From Fulvivirga lutea (GTDB taxonomy: Bacteria > Bacteroidota > Bacteroidia > Cytophagales > Cyclobacteriaceae): a stretch of DNA of 64,000 nt. Shown here one piece after another: positions 26,957 to 36,400 of this stretch. Every line of letters starts with the position of its first letter. Within the stretch, counting starts at the first letter, position 1. The position numbers were made by a program, and so were the translations under genes. The DNA is taken from NCBI RefSeq assembly GCF_017068455.1, contig NZ_CP070608.1, positions 854,501 to 918,500 on the forward strand, given 5' to 3'. The notes beneath the pieces were generated by a model. It saw only the letters and a list, made by a program, of their open reading frames with translations. It was not told where the DNA came from and made no database searches.

Positions 26957-27840
26957 TGGCCATCTACAAGCATAATTGCATCATAACTAAGTATTTAGCC
27001 TCATTTATTGGGGCATTACTTATTTCTGTAGGCTCCATTCAGGCACAAAGCGGCTGGACAAAAAAGAAAGGTGAATATTTTCTTAAACTGAACTATACAA
27101 CCGGCTCTTCTGATAAATACTTTACCATTAATGGAGATGAGCTTACAACCGCAGAATTTACACAAAGCAATGCATCGCTCTATGCAGAGTATGGCTTGAC
27201 GGATAAGATTACACTGTTGGCGCACGGGCCTATTTTTAGAACTCAAAAATTTGAAACTACTGAGACGATTTCTGCCATAGGCGATTTGCCAATTGGCTTA
27301 AAATATAGTTTGTTGCAAGGTGCAATTCCTCTTTCTATTGGATTAGTAGTAGATATTCCTCTGGCTAAAGCCGATAATTTCGCTAATAATAAAGAGATTG
27401 CGAATACTCGTATCAATTTACCTACTGGCGATGGGGAGTGGAATTATCGTTTGACATTGGCTGCATCGCATTCATTTTATCCTACTCCGGTTTATGTCTC
27501 TGCTTATAGTACCTATAACTATAGAACAGAGTATGAAAATACCTCTTTCAGCGATCAGTTGATTGCCGGGGTTGAGGGTGGAGTGAACATTGCAAACAAA
27601 GTGTGGCTGAGTCTATCAGTACAGTTTCAGGATACGTTTGGAGATCCCGAGGTCGTTGATTTTGTACGTGGTGAAGGCACTGAGTTTACGGCTATCAATG
27701 TAAGTGCTACTTATATGATTACAGAACGTTTAGGTGCGAATGCTTCATTTTTTAGTTATAATGATTTGATCTTTAACCGTGTAAACCTTTATAGTGCGAA
27801 TATATTCGGCATAGGGCTAACATATGAATTAAAGAAATGA
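26956..27840 (+). CDS. Outer-membrane beta-barrel protein, second copy
   Basis: The 294-residue protein has a signal peptide (FIGALLISVGSIQAQ) and a predicted barrel ending in IFGIGLTYELKK. It is a paralogue of 25572-26432, sharing GWTKKKGEYFLKLNY, SLYAEYGLTDKIT and the HSFYPTPVYVSAYSTYNYRTEY region. The start codon overlaps the stop of the DM13 gene (TAATG), which implies coupled translation and a joint function. A strong terminator follows. It may hold or export the DM13 lipoprotein, or move a small molecule across the outer membrane; no data in the window decide this. Confidence 0.82.
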   Translation: MAIYKHNCIITKYLASFIGALLISVGSIQAQSGWTKKKGEYFLKLNYTTGSSDKYFTINGDELTTAEFTQSNASLYAEYGLTDKITLLAHGPIFRTQKFETTETISAIGDLPIGLKYSLLQGAIPLSIGLVVDIPLAKADNFANNKEIANTRINLPTGDGEWNYRLTLAASHSFYPTPVYVSAYSTYNYRTEYENTSFSDQLIAGVEGGVNIANKVWLSLSVQFQDTFGDPEVVDFVRGEGTEFTAINVSATYMITERLGANASFFSYNDLIFNRVNLYSANIFGIGLTYELKK

Positions 27841-27863
27841 AAGAGTTAAAAGCCTATTCCACT

Positions 27864-27910
27864 ACTGCCCTGCATTTGCTCATAGAATTACATTCCGCAG
27901 GGCAGTTTTA
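27864..27910. terminator. Bidirectional intrinsic terminator closing the DM13 module
   Basis: ACTGCCCTGC (27864-27873) and GCAGGGCAGT (27897-27906) form a 10-bp stem with a 23-base loop. TTTTATA follows on the plus strand. It lies between the stop of the second barrel and that of the convergent thioredoxin-like gene. Confidence 0.8.
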
Positions 27911-28771
27911 TATACTATTCAAAGCAGTTAAAAGCTCTTCATTATTCTTATCTATTTCAAGCCCTTTCTCAAACTGTAGCCTAGCCAACTCCATATCGCC
28001 AACTCTTAAATAATACCTGCCCATCGTTAAAAAAGGGCGACATTCTTGAGGAAACAGAAGGCAATTCAATTGAAAAACTGCCTCTGCCTCAGGTAACTGG
28101 AAGGAAGTGAATAACTTGTAACCATAGGTGTTCAACACAAATTGATTCTCTACCTTCCCTTGCCACTCGCCCGCAATTGAGTCAATTTGGGAGTTTACAT
28201 GATTGTATCCAGAGGTTTTAAATAGCTTGTTTAAGGCGGTTACAATTTCATAATTAGGTGAGTATTGATTGTCAAGTAGTGCATTAATATCTGCTGTTAA
28301 TGATGTTTTAGGAGATTCAACAATTCGATTTATTTCAATTGAATCTTTGTAGAAGATGAATGTAGGCACTCGGTGGATGTTCAGCCCAGCTTCTTCACCG
28401 AAAGGACTTTGCTTATAATTTTGAAATGTGTGGTCGAGCCCGATGAGAGTAATATTCTCAAAATTAAGCTCATCCATAATTTTAAGAAAACGAGGAACTT
28501 CGCGTTTGCTATCCCCGCACCAGGTTCCTAGAAAAATTTGAATAGAATCAACATTAGAAATTTTTGATGAGAGAAGTTGTAGTTCAGATTTTTCAATGTT
28601 AAACGTGTCGTAATTGGGGCTGAACCATTCTGCAAAAGGAGCTTCACTTAAAAGTTCTTTATCAAATGAACCAAGAAGCTTAAGCTGGCCTGTGTTGTTA
28701 ATCTTGATATACTGCTGCCCGTAAGTAGTTAGGGCAGTAAAAAGTAAAAGCAAAGTAAAATGGTGTTTCAT
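27908..28771 (-). CDS. Secreted thioredoxin-like protein with a CGDS active site and TPR tail
   Basis: The 287-residue protein has a signal peptide (LLLLFTALTTYGQQ). A thioredoxin-fold domain follows (about 70-175) with FLGTWCGDSKREVPRF where CxxC is expected, so only the first cysteine is kept. A cis-proline element (HRVPTFIFYKDS) is present. The C-terminal third is a helical repeat region with a TPR-like unit (RYYLRVGDMELARLQFEKG). A single-cysteine thioredoxin fold cannot perform a dithiol exchange alone; it may instead have a different reductase or structural role. It is expressed as a single gene. Confidence 0.82.
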   Translation of the reverse strand: MKHHFTLLLLFTALTTYGQQYIKINNTGQLKLLGSFDKELLSEAPFAEWFSPNYDTFNIEKSELQLLSSKISNVDSIQIFLGTWCGDSKREVPRFLKIMDELNFENITLIGLDHTFQNYKQSPFGEEAGLNIHRVPTFIFYKDSIEINRIVESPKTSLTADINALLDNQYSPNYEIVTALNKLFKTSGYNHVNSQIDSIAGEWQGKVENQFVLNTYGYKLFTSFQLPEAEAVFQLNCLLFPQECRPFLTMGRYYLRVGDMELARLQFEKGLEIDKNNEELLTALNSI

Positions 28772-28853
28772 GATTTTTGGTTTTGTCTATCAAACCTACA
28801 ATCACCACCCTACTTTGCTTGTTAACGAATTCTTAAATTTTGTTATCAGGTTG

Positions 28854-29651
28854 TTAAAGCCCTTCTGACTCTGCTATTAGCTCTGCTAAATCTTTTACCT
28901 GTACCTGACCTTCTTTTTCTTTATTCTTCACTCCATCGCTCATCATAGTAAGGCAGAATGGGCAACCTACAGCTATGGTATCAGCACCGGTTTCCAATGC
29001 CTCTTCCGTTCTATCGATATTTACTTCCTTGTTACCTTTTTCTGCATCCTTAAACATCTGAGCGCCACCGGCACCACAGCAGAACCCTTTTGTCTTACAT
29101 CGCTTCATTTCCACCAATTCGGCATCTAATGCTTCAAGCACTTCTCGTGGCGCTTCATAGACGTTATTAGCTCTACCCAAGTAGCATGAATCATGATAAG
29201 TAATTTTCTTTCCTTTGAACTCTCCACCGCCTTTCAAACCAACTTTTCCATCATTAATCAGTTGCTGAAGGAAGGTTGAATGATGTATCACTTCATAATT
29301 TCCACCTAGGGCAGGATATTCATTCTTGATGGTGTTAAAACAATGTGGACATGCGGTAACTACTTTCTTCACATTGTAGCCATTCATTACCTGAATATTA
29401 GCTACTGCCTGCATTTGAAAAAGAAACTCATTTCCGGCTCTTCTCGCAGGATCTCCGGTGCAGGTCTCTTCGGGCCCTAAAACGGCAAATGAAACCCCTA
29501 CTTTATTCAGAATTTTAACAAACGCTTTTGTTACATTTTTGTATCTATCATCAAAAGAACCGGCACAACCTACCCAAAAAAGTATTTCCGGGCTTTCTCC
29601 TGATGAGGCCATTTCGGCCATAGTTGGTACTTTATATGTAGTTTCACTCAT
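28854..29651 (-). CDS. CCG-domain Fe-S protein (HdrB/GlpC/LutA-like)
   Basis: The 265-residue cytoplasmic protein has two cysteine-rich CCG domains, with CPHCFNTIKNEYP, CKTKGFCCGAGGAQMF and GCPFCLTMM, as in heterodisulfide reductase subunit B, GlpC and LutA. These hold an unusual 4Fe-4S centre that handles thiol or hydride chemistry. It follows the membrane Fe-S gene by 19 bases on the same strand, so the two form a membrane-bound oxidoreductase module that passes electrons to or from quinones. The physiological donor is not encoded nearby. Confidence 0.88.
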   Translation of the reverse strand: MSETTYKVPTMAEMASSGESPEILFWVGCAGSFDDRYKNVTKAFVKILNKVGVSFAVLGPEETCTGDPARRAGNEFLFQMQAVANIQVMNGYNVKKVVTACPHCFNTIKNEYPALGGNYEVIHHSTFLQQLINDGKVGLKGGGEFKGKKITYHDSCYLGRANNVYEAPREVLEALDAELVEMKRCKTKGFCCGAGGAQMFKDAEKGNKEVNIDRTEEALETGADTIAVGCPFCLTMMSDGVKNKEKEGQVQVKDLAELIAESEGL

Positions 29652-29670
29652 AGTTTTTTCTTATTGATTT

Positions 29671-31008
29671 TTATGAATCAGCCTTTTCAGATTTTAGATC
29701 ATTTGCCCAATTAAAACGATCGGTTGGAGCAAATTTCCAAGGGGCAAAACTTGTTTCAATATTTTGGAACATGCTATTCCATGAAGCTGGAGACCCAGAT
29801 TCTTCCATGGCTACATACCTTCTCATTTCCAGTATGATTTCTAATGGATTAATATTAACAGGGCAAGCCTCAACACAAGCATTGCAACTTGTACATGCAT
29901 TTATTTCTTCTTTGGTGATGTAATCTCCTAATAATGACTTACCATCTTCCAGTCCTTTTCCACCTTTTTCAATACTTGTTTGTACCTCATCTGCTCTGTC
30001 TCGAGTATCCATCATTATCTTACGAGGAGATAATTTCTTACCCGTTTGGTTTGCGGGGCATTCTGACGTACATCTTCCACACTCCGTACAAGAGTAAGCA
30101 CTCATGATATTTTTCCATGTTAGGTCATTCACGTCCTTGGCTCCGAATCTTCCTACTTCAGCAGGAGGTGCAGCAGCCTGTTCAGTATTAATGCCTAGCA
30201 TCATATTCACCTCATTGGTAACGGCATCCATGTTATTCATCTCACCTTTAGGCTTTAAGCTTGAATAATAGGTGTTCGGAAATGCCAAGGCTATATGCAG
30301 GTGCTTGGAGTAAGTAATGTAAACTGAGAAAGCCAAAATTCCAACGATATGAAACCACCAGGCACCTCGCTCCACTATTACTAACATATTATCACCAAAA
30401 CCGTCAAGTAAAGGAATTAAGAAGCTACTAAAGAATAAACTACCTGTTGACGCATACTGATCAGGCATTCTTGTTTGAAGTAGTTGATCGGATGCATTCA
30501 TGGTTAGGATGGCAATCATTAAAATAATTTCAATAACAAGAATTAGATTACCATCTAAGGTTGGCCATTTGGTCATTTCGGCTGCATGAAATCGCTTTAC
30601 TTTCAAAACATTTCTACGAATAAGAAAAACAACGCATGAGAATAAAACAGCTACTGCTAAAAATTCAAACACATTCATCAGCACATTGTAAAAAGAACCT
30701 AAATAGGGCGCAAATAAGCGATGTGTTCCTAAAATGCCATCAAGTACAAATTCAAGCACTTCTAAATTGATGACCAGAAAGCCAACATAGATTAATAAAT
30801 GTAAAAATGCCGGAATAAACCTTTTGAACATTTTCTTTTGCCCGAAGGCTACCAGAAGCATGTTATTCAATCGTGCCGATTTATTATCAGAAAGGTCTAC
30901 ATCCTTACCTAATTGTATAGCACTTCGTATGTGTTTTATCCTTTTTGTTAAGATAAATGCAGCGACTCCCACTACAATTAAAAAAAGAACTTGCTGTATG
31001 TATTCCAT
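29671..31008 (-). CDS. Membrane (Fe-S) oxidoreductase with nitrate-reductase-gamma-like domain
   Basis: The 445-residue protein has six or so hydrophobic helices in the first 260 residues, resembling the cytochrome-b-type gamma subunit of nitrate reductase/HdrE. A cytoplasmic domain then has two 4Fe-4S motifs, CTECGRCTSECPANQ and CTSCNACVEACPVNI. Such fusions carry electrons between quinones and a CCG-domain partner, here the gene immediately downstream. The ATG at 31008 opens a hydrophobic helix (YIQQVLFLIVVGVAAF). The pair is common in Bacteroidota, but its donor is often unassigned. Confidence 0.88.
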   Translation of the reverse strand: MEYIQQVLFLIVVGVAAFILTKRIKHIRSAIQLGKDVDLSDNKSARLNNMLLVAFGQKKMFKRFIPAFLHLLIYVGFLVINLEVLEFVLDGILGTHRLFAPYLGSFYNVLMNVFEFLAVAVLFSCVVFLIRRNVLKVKRFHAAEMTKWPTLDGNLILVIEIILMIAILTMNASDQLLQTRMPDQYASTGSLFFSSFLIPLLDGFGDNMLVIVERGAWWFHIVGILAFSVYITYSKHLHIALAFPNTYYSSLKPKGEMNNMDAVTNEVNMMLGINTEQAAAPPAEVGRFGAKDVNDLTWKNIMSAYSCTECGRCTSECPANQTGKKLSPRKIMMDTRDRADEVQTSIEKGGKGLEDGKSLLGDYITKEEINACTSCNACVEACPVNINPLEIILEMRRYVAMEESGSPASWNSMFQNIETSFAPWKFAPTDRFNWANDLKSEKADS

Positions 31009-31092
31009 GTAGAGATATTTTTCTATCTATAATTTTACTAAAAATATTTGCGCCAAATGCAAAATTCAATAAGTTTGCATCCACTTTTAAAA

Positions 31093-31165
31093 GGTGCTGT
31101 AGCTCAGTTGGTAGAGCATCGGACTGAAAATCCGTGAGTCGGTGGTTCGAGCCCACTCAGCACCA
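31093..31165 (+). tRNA. tRNA-Phe (GAA)
   Basis: The cloverleaf is complete: acceptor stem GGTGCTG/CAGCACC, D-arm with AGCTCAGTTGGTAGAGC, an anticodon loop CTGAAAA with anticodon GAA, and the T-arm GTTCGAGC. The discriminator base is A at 31165. The next bases are CCT, so the 3' CCA is not encoded and must be added. A terminator follows six bases later. Confidence 0.97.
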
Positions 31166-31170
31166 CCTCA

Positions 31171-31201
31171 AACCTCTCAGAATTCTGAGAGGTTTTTTTT
31201 T
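31171..31201 (+). terminator. Intrinsic terminator after tRNA-Phe
   Basis: AACCTCTCAG (31171-31180) pairs with CTGAGAGGTT (31183-31192) around AATT, and the stem is followed by a run of nine T. Confidence 0.95.
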
Positions 31202-31321
31202 CGGCACATACCAACTTTTCAATTTTCAACATACTCAAAAATAGCGGATCGGCATAAATATAGTATGCATGCACACTATTTTATGTCTAATTTAAAATAA
31301 TTCTTGATTGTGGATTGAAGT

Positions 31322-32113
31322 TTACTTCTTCTTATGCGGATTGGCACCCATACCTCTTAGCTTCATGACTTCACGCTCGTTCAGGTGTCGCCATTTGCCA
31401 CGCTGTAAATTGGTTTTATCAAGAGTGGCATACACTACCCGATCTAATTTCATTACCTGATACCCAAAATGCTCAAAAATTCTACGAACGATTCTGTTTT
31501 TGCCTACATGAATTTCTAAACCTAGCGTTTGCATATCTTCAAGTATGGCGACTTCATCAATTTTAACAGGCCCATCTTCCAACGTTATTTCCTCATTCAA
31601 TTGCTCAAAATGAGCTTTAGTTATAGGCTTGTCAATTTCTACGCGGTAGATTTTTTTAATGTTATTGGATGGGTGCGCTAGTTTAACGGCCATTTCACCG
31701 TCATTGGTAAATAATAGCAAGCCCGTAGTTTCACGGTCTAGTCTTCCAACAGGATAAATACGTTCTTCACACGCATTTTTTACCAATTCCATTACTGTTT
31801 TTCGTTCGTGCGGATCGTCAGTTGTGGTGATAAAACCTTTAGGCTTATTTAAAAGCACATAAACCAGCTTTTCAGTTTTAAGAACCTTCCCTTTGTATTG
31901 AACCTTATCACCCGGATTAACTTTAAATCCTAGTTCGGTTACAACTTGTCCATTAACCTTAATATCTCCAGCTGCAATAAGTTTATCCGCTTCTCTGCGT
32001 GAACAAACACCAGCATTGGCAATAAATTTATTTAAGCGAATCGGCCCCGATTCAGTTTTGTCAGGTTTAGGTTGTGTTGATTTCCCTTTATTTGGAGATT
32101 GTCGTCTGGGCAT
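31322..32113 (-). CDS. rluB: 23S rRNA pseudouridine synthase RluB
   Basis: The 263-residue protein has an N-terminal S4 RNA-binding domain (IRLNKFIANAGVCSRREADKLI) and a pseudouridine synthase domain of the RsuA/RluB group. The catalytic Asp is in GRLDRETTGLLLFTNDGE. The group modifies a uridine in helix 80-89 of 23S rRNA. It is the last gene of a minus-strand cluster with scpB and the DksA-like gene, starting 23 bases after the scpB stop. A lysine-rich extension precedes the S4 domain. Confidence 0.92.
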   Translation of the reverse strand: MPRRQSPNKGKSTQPKPDKTESGPIRLNKFIANAGVCSRREADKLIAAGDIKVNGQVVTELGFKVNPGDKVQYKGKVLKTEKLVYVLLNKPKGFITTTDDPHERKTVMELVKNACEERIYPVGRLDRETTGLLLFTNDGEMAVKLAHPSNNIKKIYRVEIDKPITKAHFEQLNEEITLEDGPVKIDEVAILEDMQTLGLEIHVGKNRIVRRIFEHFGYQVMKLDRVVYATLDKTNLQRGKWRHLNEREVMKLRGMGANPHKKK

Positions 32114-32136
32114 GTGCAGTAGAAATTTACTGCAAG

Positions 32137-32700
32137 TTAAGAATCATTTTCTTCTCCAATAGTATTTTCTGCCTGAGCAAAATCTTTTGGAGTGGGAAGT
32201 TCATTAAGATGGTTGATGCCAAAATATTCCATGAACATATCGCTAGTACCATAAAGAACTGGTCTGCCTATGGTTTCTGCTTTTCCTTTTATTTCTACAA
32301 GGCCTTTTTCCAACAGCTTGTGAACGGCATAGTCGCAGTTAACTCCTCGAATAGCTTCCACATCACCTTTGGTAACGGGCTGTTTGTATGCAATTATTGA
32401 AAGAGTTTCAAGTGCAGAAGTAGATAATCTTCTTTTGGATTGCTGTTTTAAAAGTATTCCAATGCTGGCCTGGTAGGCTGCTTTGGTCATAAACTGATAG
32501 CCTCCAGCCGAGTGCGTTAGTTCAAAAGCATATTCCTCTGAATCATACTTATCCTTCAAGCGGGCAATAGCATCCTCAATGTCATTTTGTGGAACATCCG
32601 CTTCAAACATTTCTGTGAGGCAATTTTTAATGTCGCCCACTTTTATTGCAGTGGGCGAACAAAAAATGAGTGCTTCAATATGATTTTGCAGGAAGTCCAA
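32137..32700 (-). CDS. scpB: Segregation and condensation protein ScpB
   Basis: The 187-residue protein consists of two winged-helix domains. It has the ScpB core IEALIFCSPTAI, LSTSALETLSIIAYKQPVTKGDVE, and IRGVNCDYAVHKLLEKGLVEI, in a usual length. ScpB forms a complex with ScpA and SMC for chromosome compaction. scpA is not in this window. It starts two bases after the stop of the DksA-like gene, so the two are co-transcribed. Confidence 0.95.
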   Translation of the reverse strand: MDFLQNHIEALIFCSPTAIKVGDIKNCLTEMFEADVPQNDIEDAIARLKDKYDSEEYAFELTHSAGGYQFMTKAAYQASIGILLKQQSKRRLSTSALETLSIIAYKQPVTKGDVEAIRGVNCDYAVHKLLEKGLVEIKGKAETIGRPVLYGTSDMFMEYFGINHLNELPTPKDFAQAENTIGEENDS

Positions 32701-32701
32701 C

Positions 32702-33082
32702 TTAGCTCTGTTGGCTTAACTTGGCTTCAATCGATTGAGTAGTATGTGGTACGGCTCTTAATCTTTCTTTGGAGATAAGCTTACCTGAAACTGAACAGAT
32801 ACCATACGTGCCGTTCTTAATTCTGATCAGGGCGCTTTCCAAATTGTTTATAAATTTTTGCTGTCTTGCTGCAAGCTGACTTAAATTTTCTTTTTCTGCA
32901 GTATCTGCTCCGTCCTCTAAAACTTTCGTGTTACCAGAAGTGGAATCAGTTCCTTCGTCATCACTTTTATTCAGTGTGCCCTTTAATATTTTTAACTCGT
33001 TTTTAGCTTTATCAAGTTTCTCAAGAATTAATTCTTCAAACTCCTTTAATTCGGCATCTGAGTATCTCGTCTTTTCTTCCAT
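32702..33082 (-). CDS. DksA/TraR-like protein without the zinc-finger cysteines
   Basis: The 126-residue protein has the long coiled coil and C-terminal globular fold of DksA/TraR. The zinc-finger site reads GTYGICSVSGKLISKERL and then PHTTQSIEAK, so only the first of four cysteines survives. This form is known in Bacteroidota as a DksA-like protein without zinc. It could bind the RNA polymerase secondary channel through its coiled coil. It is the first gene of the operon with scpB and rluB. Confidence 0.88.
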   Translation of the reverse strand: MEEKTRYSDAELKEFEELILEKLDKAKNELKILKGTLNKSDDEGTDSTSGNTKVLEDGADTAEKENLSQLAARQQKFINNLESALIRIKNGTYGICSVSGKLISKERLRAVPHTTQSIEAKLSQQS

Positions 33083-33200
33083 TCCCTTGTTGTTAAGTTA
33101 GTAGTGGTTTGCCATTTGGCGCCTAAAAATAATTTAAGCATTGCAAAACAAAAAAGAATATTGAGAAATTAATGCATTTAGGGGAAAAATGTATGCTGGC

Positions 33201-33383
33201 TTAAGCGTTCGCTTGAAGGGTGTGATCAACTTTCATATTAGCCTTAATTCGATTTAAACGCTCTTTAATAGATTTTAAATCCATATTAATTCGGTACTTC
33301 ATACGAATATATCTTCGTATGGCTTTTGGGTTTTGCCCTTGTTTGGCTAATAGTGTTATTACGGAATCAATCAGACAGTCCAT
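33201..33383 (-). CDS. Small conserved hypothetical protein, 60 residues
   Basis: The 60-residue protein is strongly basic and predicted all-helical, with KAIRRYIRMKYRINMDLKSIKERLNRI as its core (read here as overlapping pieces: KAIRRYIRMKYR, then NMDLKSIKERLNRI). It could bind nucleic acid or a partner protein. No family is recognised. Clear coding character, an isolated position between the DksA-like operon and the lamin-tail gene, and a likely promoter region upstream support it. Confidence 0.6.
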   Translation of the reverse strand: MDCLIDSVITLLAKQGQNPKAIRRYIRMKYRINMDLKSIKERLNRIKANMKVDHTLQANA

Positions 33384-33476
33384 ACTTTATATACCGTATT
33401 TAGGGGTTAAAGGTTCGGGTATTTAAGAGAGAAAATAGAATATCTCTTTACTGTATTAATTAATCTTGGCTAACTG

Positions 33477-36400
33477 CTAAAATTTAGCACCAATCACCAC
33501 TTTTTCTTTGAATTCTTGCACTTGACCAGTACTACCAAATGCCTCTGCATAAATGATATAATAGCCAACTCGTACACGCTCACCTGCATTGTTGGAACCA
33601 TCCCAAATATAAAAACCGTCAGTGTTCACAAAATCATTTTGTGCAATGGATTTAATTTCTCTGCCGTTTACATCCAGAATTGTAATGGTAATTGCATATC
33701 CACCCTGATCGAACGAATAAGAAATGGTCGTGAAATCATCAATACCATCGCCATCAGGTACTATCACTTTTGGTGAAATGGTTAATTCACCTTGTGAGGC
33801 AGGTATTTCTGACCTACTGCTTGAGTTAATGTATCCTGGAGTAGCAAAGTCTTCTGCTGAAGAGGCAGAAAACCAATTTTCTTGTTCGTTGACAGGATTA
33901 GTTATTGTTACCCGTTCTAATGACACTCCATCTGTTTCGTTAAACAGAGGGTTATGTAAATCTTCGTAATAGTTAAAGAATTCAGCAATGACAGAATCTT
34001 TATTCATCAGAACAACCAGTCCTTCTTCATTCGGGTAGCTAGGCAATGAGCTAATCTCAATGTAGTTAGCAGGATCGGATTTAGGATATTGATTGGCCAG
34101 TAATAGGATGTCGGCTGTTACAGCCACATAACTTGCAGGACCAATGAAATTAGTTTGGCTTCCTAATTCGCGAATTGTACCGAGTTCAATTTCATTCTCA
34201 ATAATTTCTCCGTTGGTTAATTTCCAACCATCGAGGTTAATAAATTTATTGCTTGAATTATAGAGCTCTACAAAATCAACCCCACCGGTTCTGGGGTTAA
34301 AGAGAATTTCGTTAATATGTAAATCTGTCAATTCAGCTTCTTCAATAAGTGAAAATTGAGCGGTGTTTGATCCATCACTAATGAGATTTCCAGGACAATC
34401 TGTGAGATTGTTAAATTCTATCCAATAGGATACTCCGCTTTGTAGTGGCGTTGATTCGCTTAGGATTACATACATATTGACCAAATCTTCGCTCATCCTT
34501 CTTTCAACTTCAAGGTTATTGGATAACGTTATCAAAGCTGTTTCGATAGAATTGGCATCCAACAGTTCGTTGAAAGTGACCAGTATGGTATCTGGTGCTA
34601 AGCCAATAGCTGATACTATCTCAGGGCCCTGATTATCTGAAATCTCACTAAATACTGAATTTTGCTTGCCAGGTGTACCACCCGTTTCATCTTCAGTAGC
34701 AATCCAATTAAGGTTATCGCTGCACGGATCGTTTAAATCAATAATTTCCAACGAGAATCCTCCATCATCTTTAATGGAACTTCTATACCAGGACGAGGTA
34801 TAGTTGACTGAATCCAGCAGAACACCCACTTCATTTTTTAATGTGAGCACATCGCCAGAATTATTTAAGGAGGGTAAAGAGGTTAATGAGATTATATCAA
34901 TATCAGAATCAAACAAAGGTGCGTTTTGTGCGCTTGTTAAAATCGCATAATTATTTGGATCAAGAACAAAGTAAGGAAAGATTGATGTGGAAGAGGCATC
35001 GGAAATCGACCAGTTATTTAAAATAAGTGTGTTATTTGTTCTGTTATAAATTTCCAGATATTCGGCATTAGGTAAACTCGTCTCGGCATTTGGATTAGCC
35101 ATAATTTCGGTAATAATTACATCCTTGAAACTTAAGTCAGGATTTTCTATATACTGAAAGTTTATAGAATTAGGGCTCAAACCATTGCCAGTACAATCTA
35201 GCGCTCCATTGATAGTTAAAGTATAAGTTGTGCTGTTTTGTAAAGCAGGGTTGATTTGTAGTGATACTTGATTCGGATCCAATAGAGTTAATTGATTAAT
35301 CGAAAAGCCGGGTAGGTTAAAATTGGGAATTACTAACGAAGTAGAATCTAATGGTTCTGAGAAAATAACACTTAATTCAGTTGATGAAATAGGGAGTGCC
35401 TGAACAATGAATGGTAGTTCACTTCCGCTATTCAGGTCGATAATTGAGTTTTCACTTCCTGGGGTACCGCCTTCTGCATTGTTTGAAGCCGCCCAATTTT
35501 CAATGCCTCCGCATACATTGTTCGGATTAATGAGTTCTAGCGTATATCCGCCACTGGATTTATCTTCATTCTGATACCAACTGCTCGAGTAATCTACAAA
35601 ATCAATCAACTCATCATTTTCGTTTTTGAGTGTGAGTTGATCGCCCGGGTTATTTAAAGTCGACAAATTGGACATGCTGATTACATCTCCATAACTGGTA
35701 AATAAGTCGGCATTGGCATTACTCGTAAGAATTACATAACCATCGGGTAGTAAATTATAGGTTGGTAAAATTGCAGAACTAGTCGCATCAGAAAATGTCC
35801 AGTTAGCCAAGTCAAATGTCTTATCGGATCTATTATATATTTCAACGAATTCAGCGGCTGGAAGACCAACCACAGGATCAGGATCAGCAAAAATTTCATT
35901 GATAATAACATCTCTTAATTCAGCAATATCAGGGATAACGTAAATAAAATCTACTATTTCTGTGTTGATGGCATTGCCGTTTAAATCCTCAACGTTATTA
36001 ATAGTCAAATTATAATTTGCTTCGATAAAGTCTGTACTAAATGTCAGTGTAACTTGATTATTAGAAGTTTTTAAAGCTGTAGATGGATTGCCATAACCAT
36101 TATCAAGGGAATAATTACTAGTTGTTTCAGATGTAATCGTTTCAACACTTTCGTTATAGGTTACTATTAATTGATTTGGCTCCATAACTTCAATAGTTGT
36201 GATTGAAGGAGGTGTGATATCAGTGTTTGTGGCTGTAACTGACACATCATCAAAAAAGAATTCATCATTTCTTGTAGACGAGTGTTCAACTCTAAAACCA
36301 AAAAAATCACCCGAAACAAATTCTGTGTCATTTACAGAGCCAATTGTAGTGAATGTAGTTCCACCTGATGGATCAGCCTCAATCAACCAATTGCCAAGAT

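Noticed and set aside
31093-31201. tRNA-Phe as an integration site for a mobile element
   Set aside because: No integrase, no direct repeat of the tRNA end and only core genes lie next to it.
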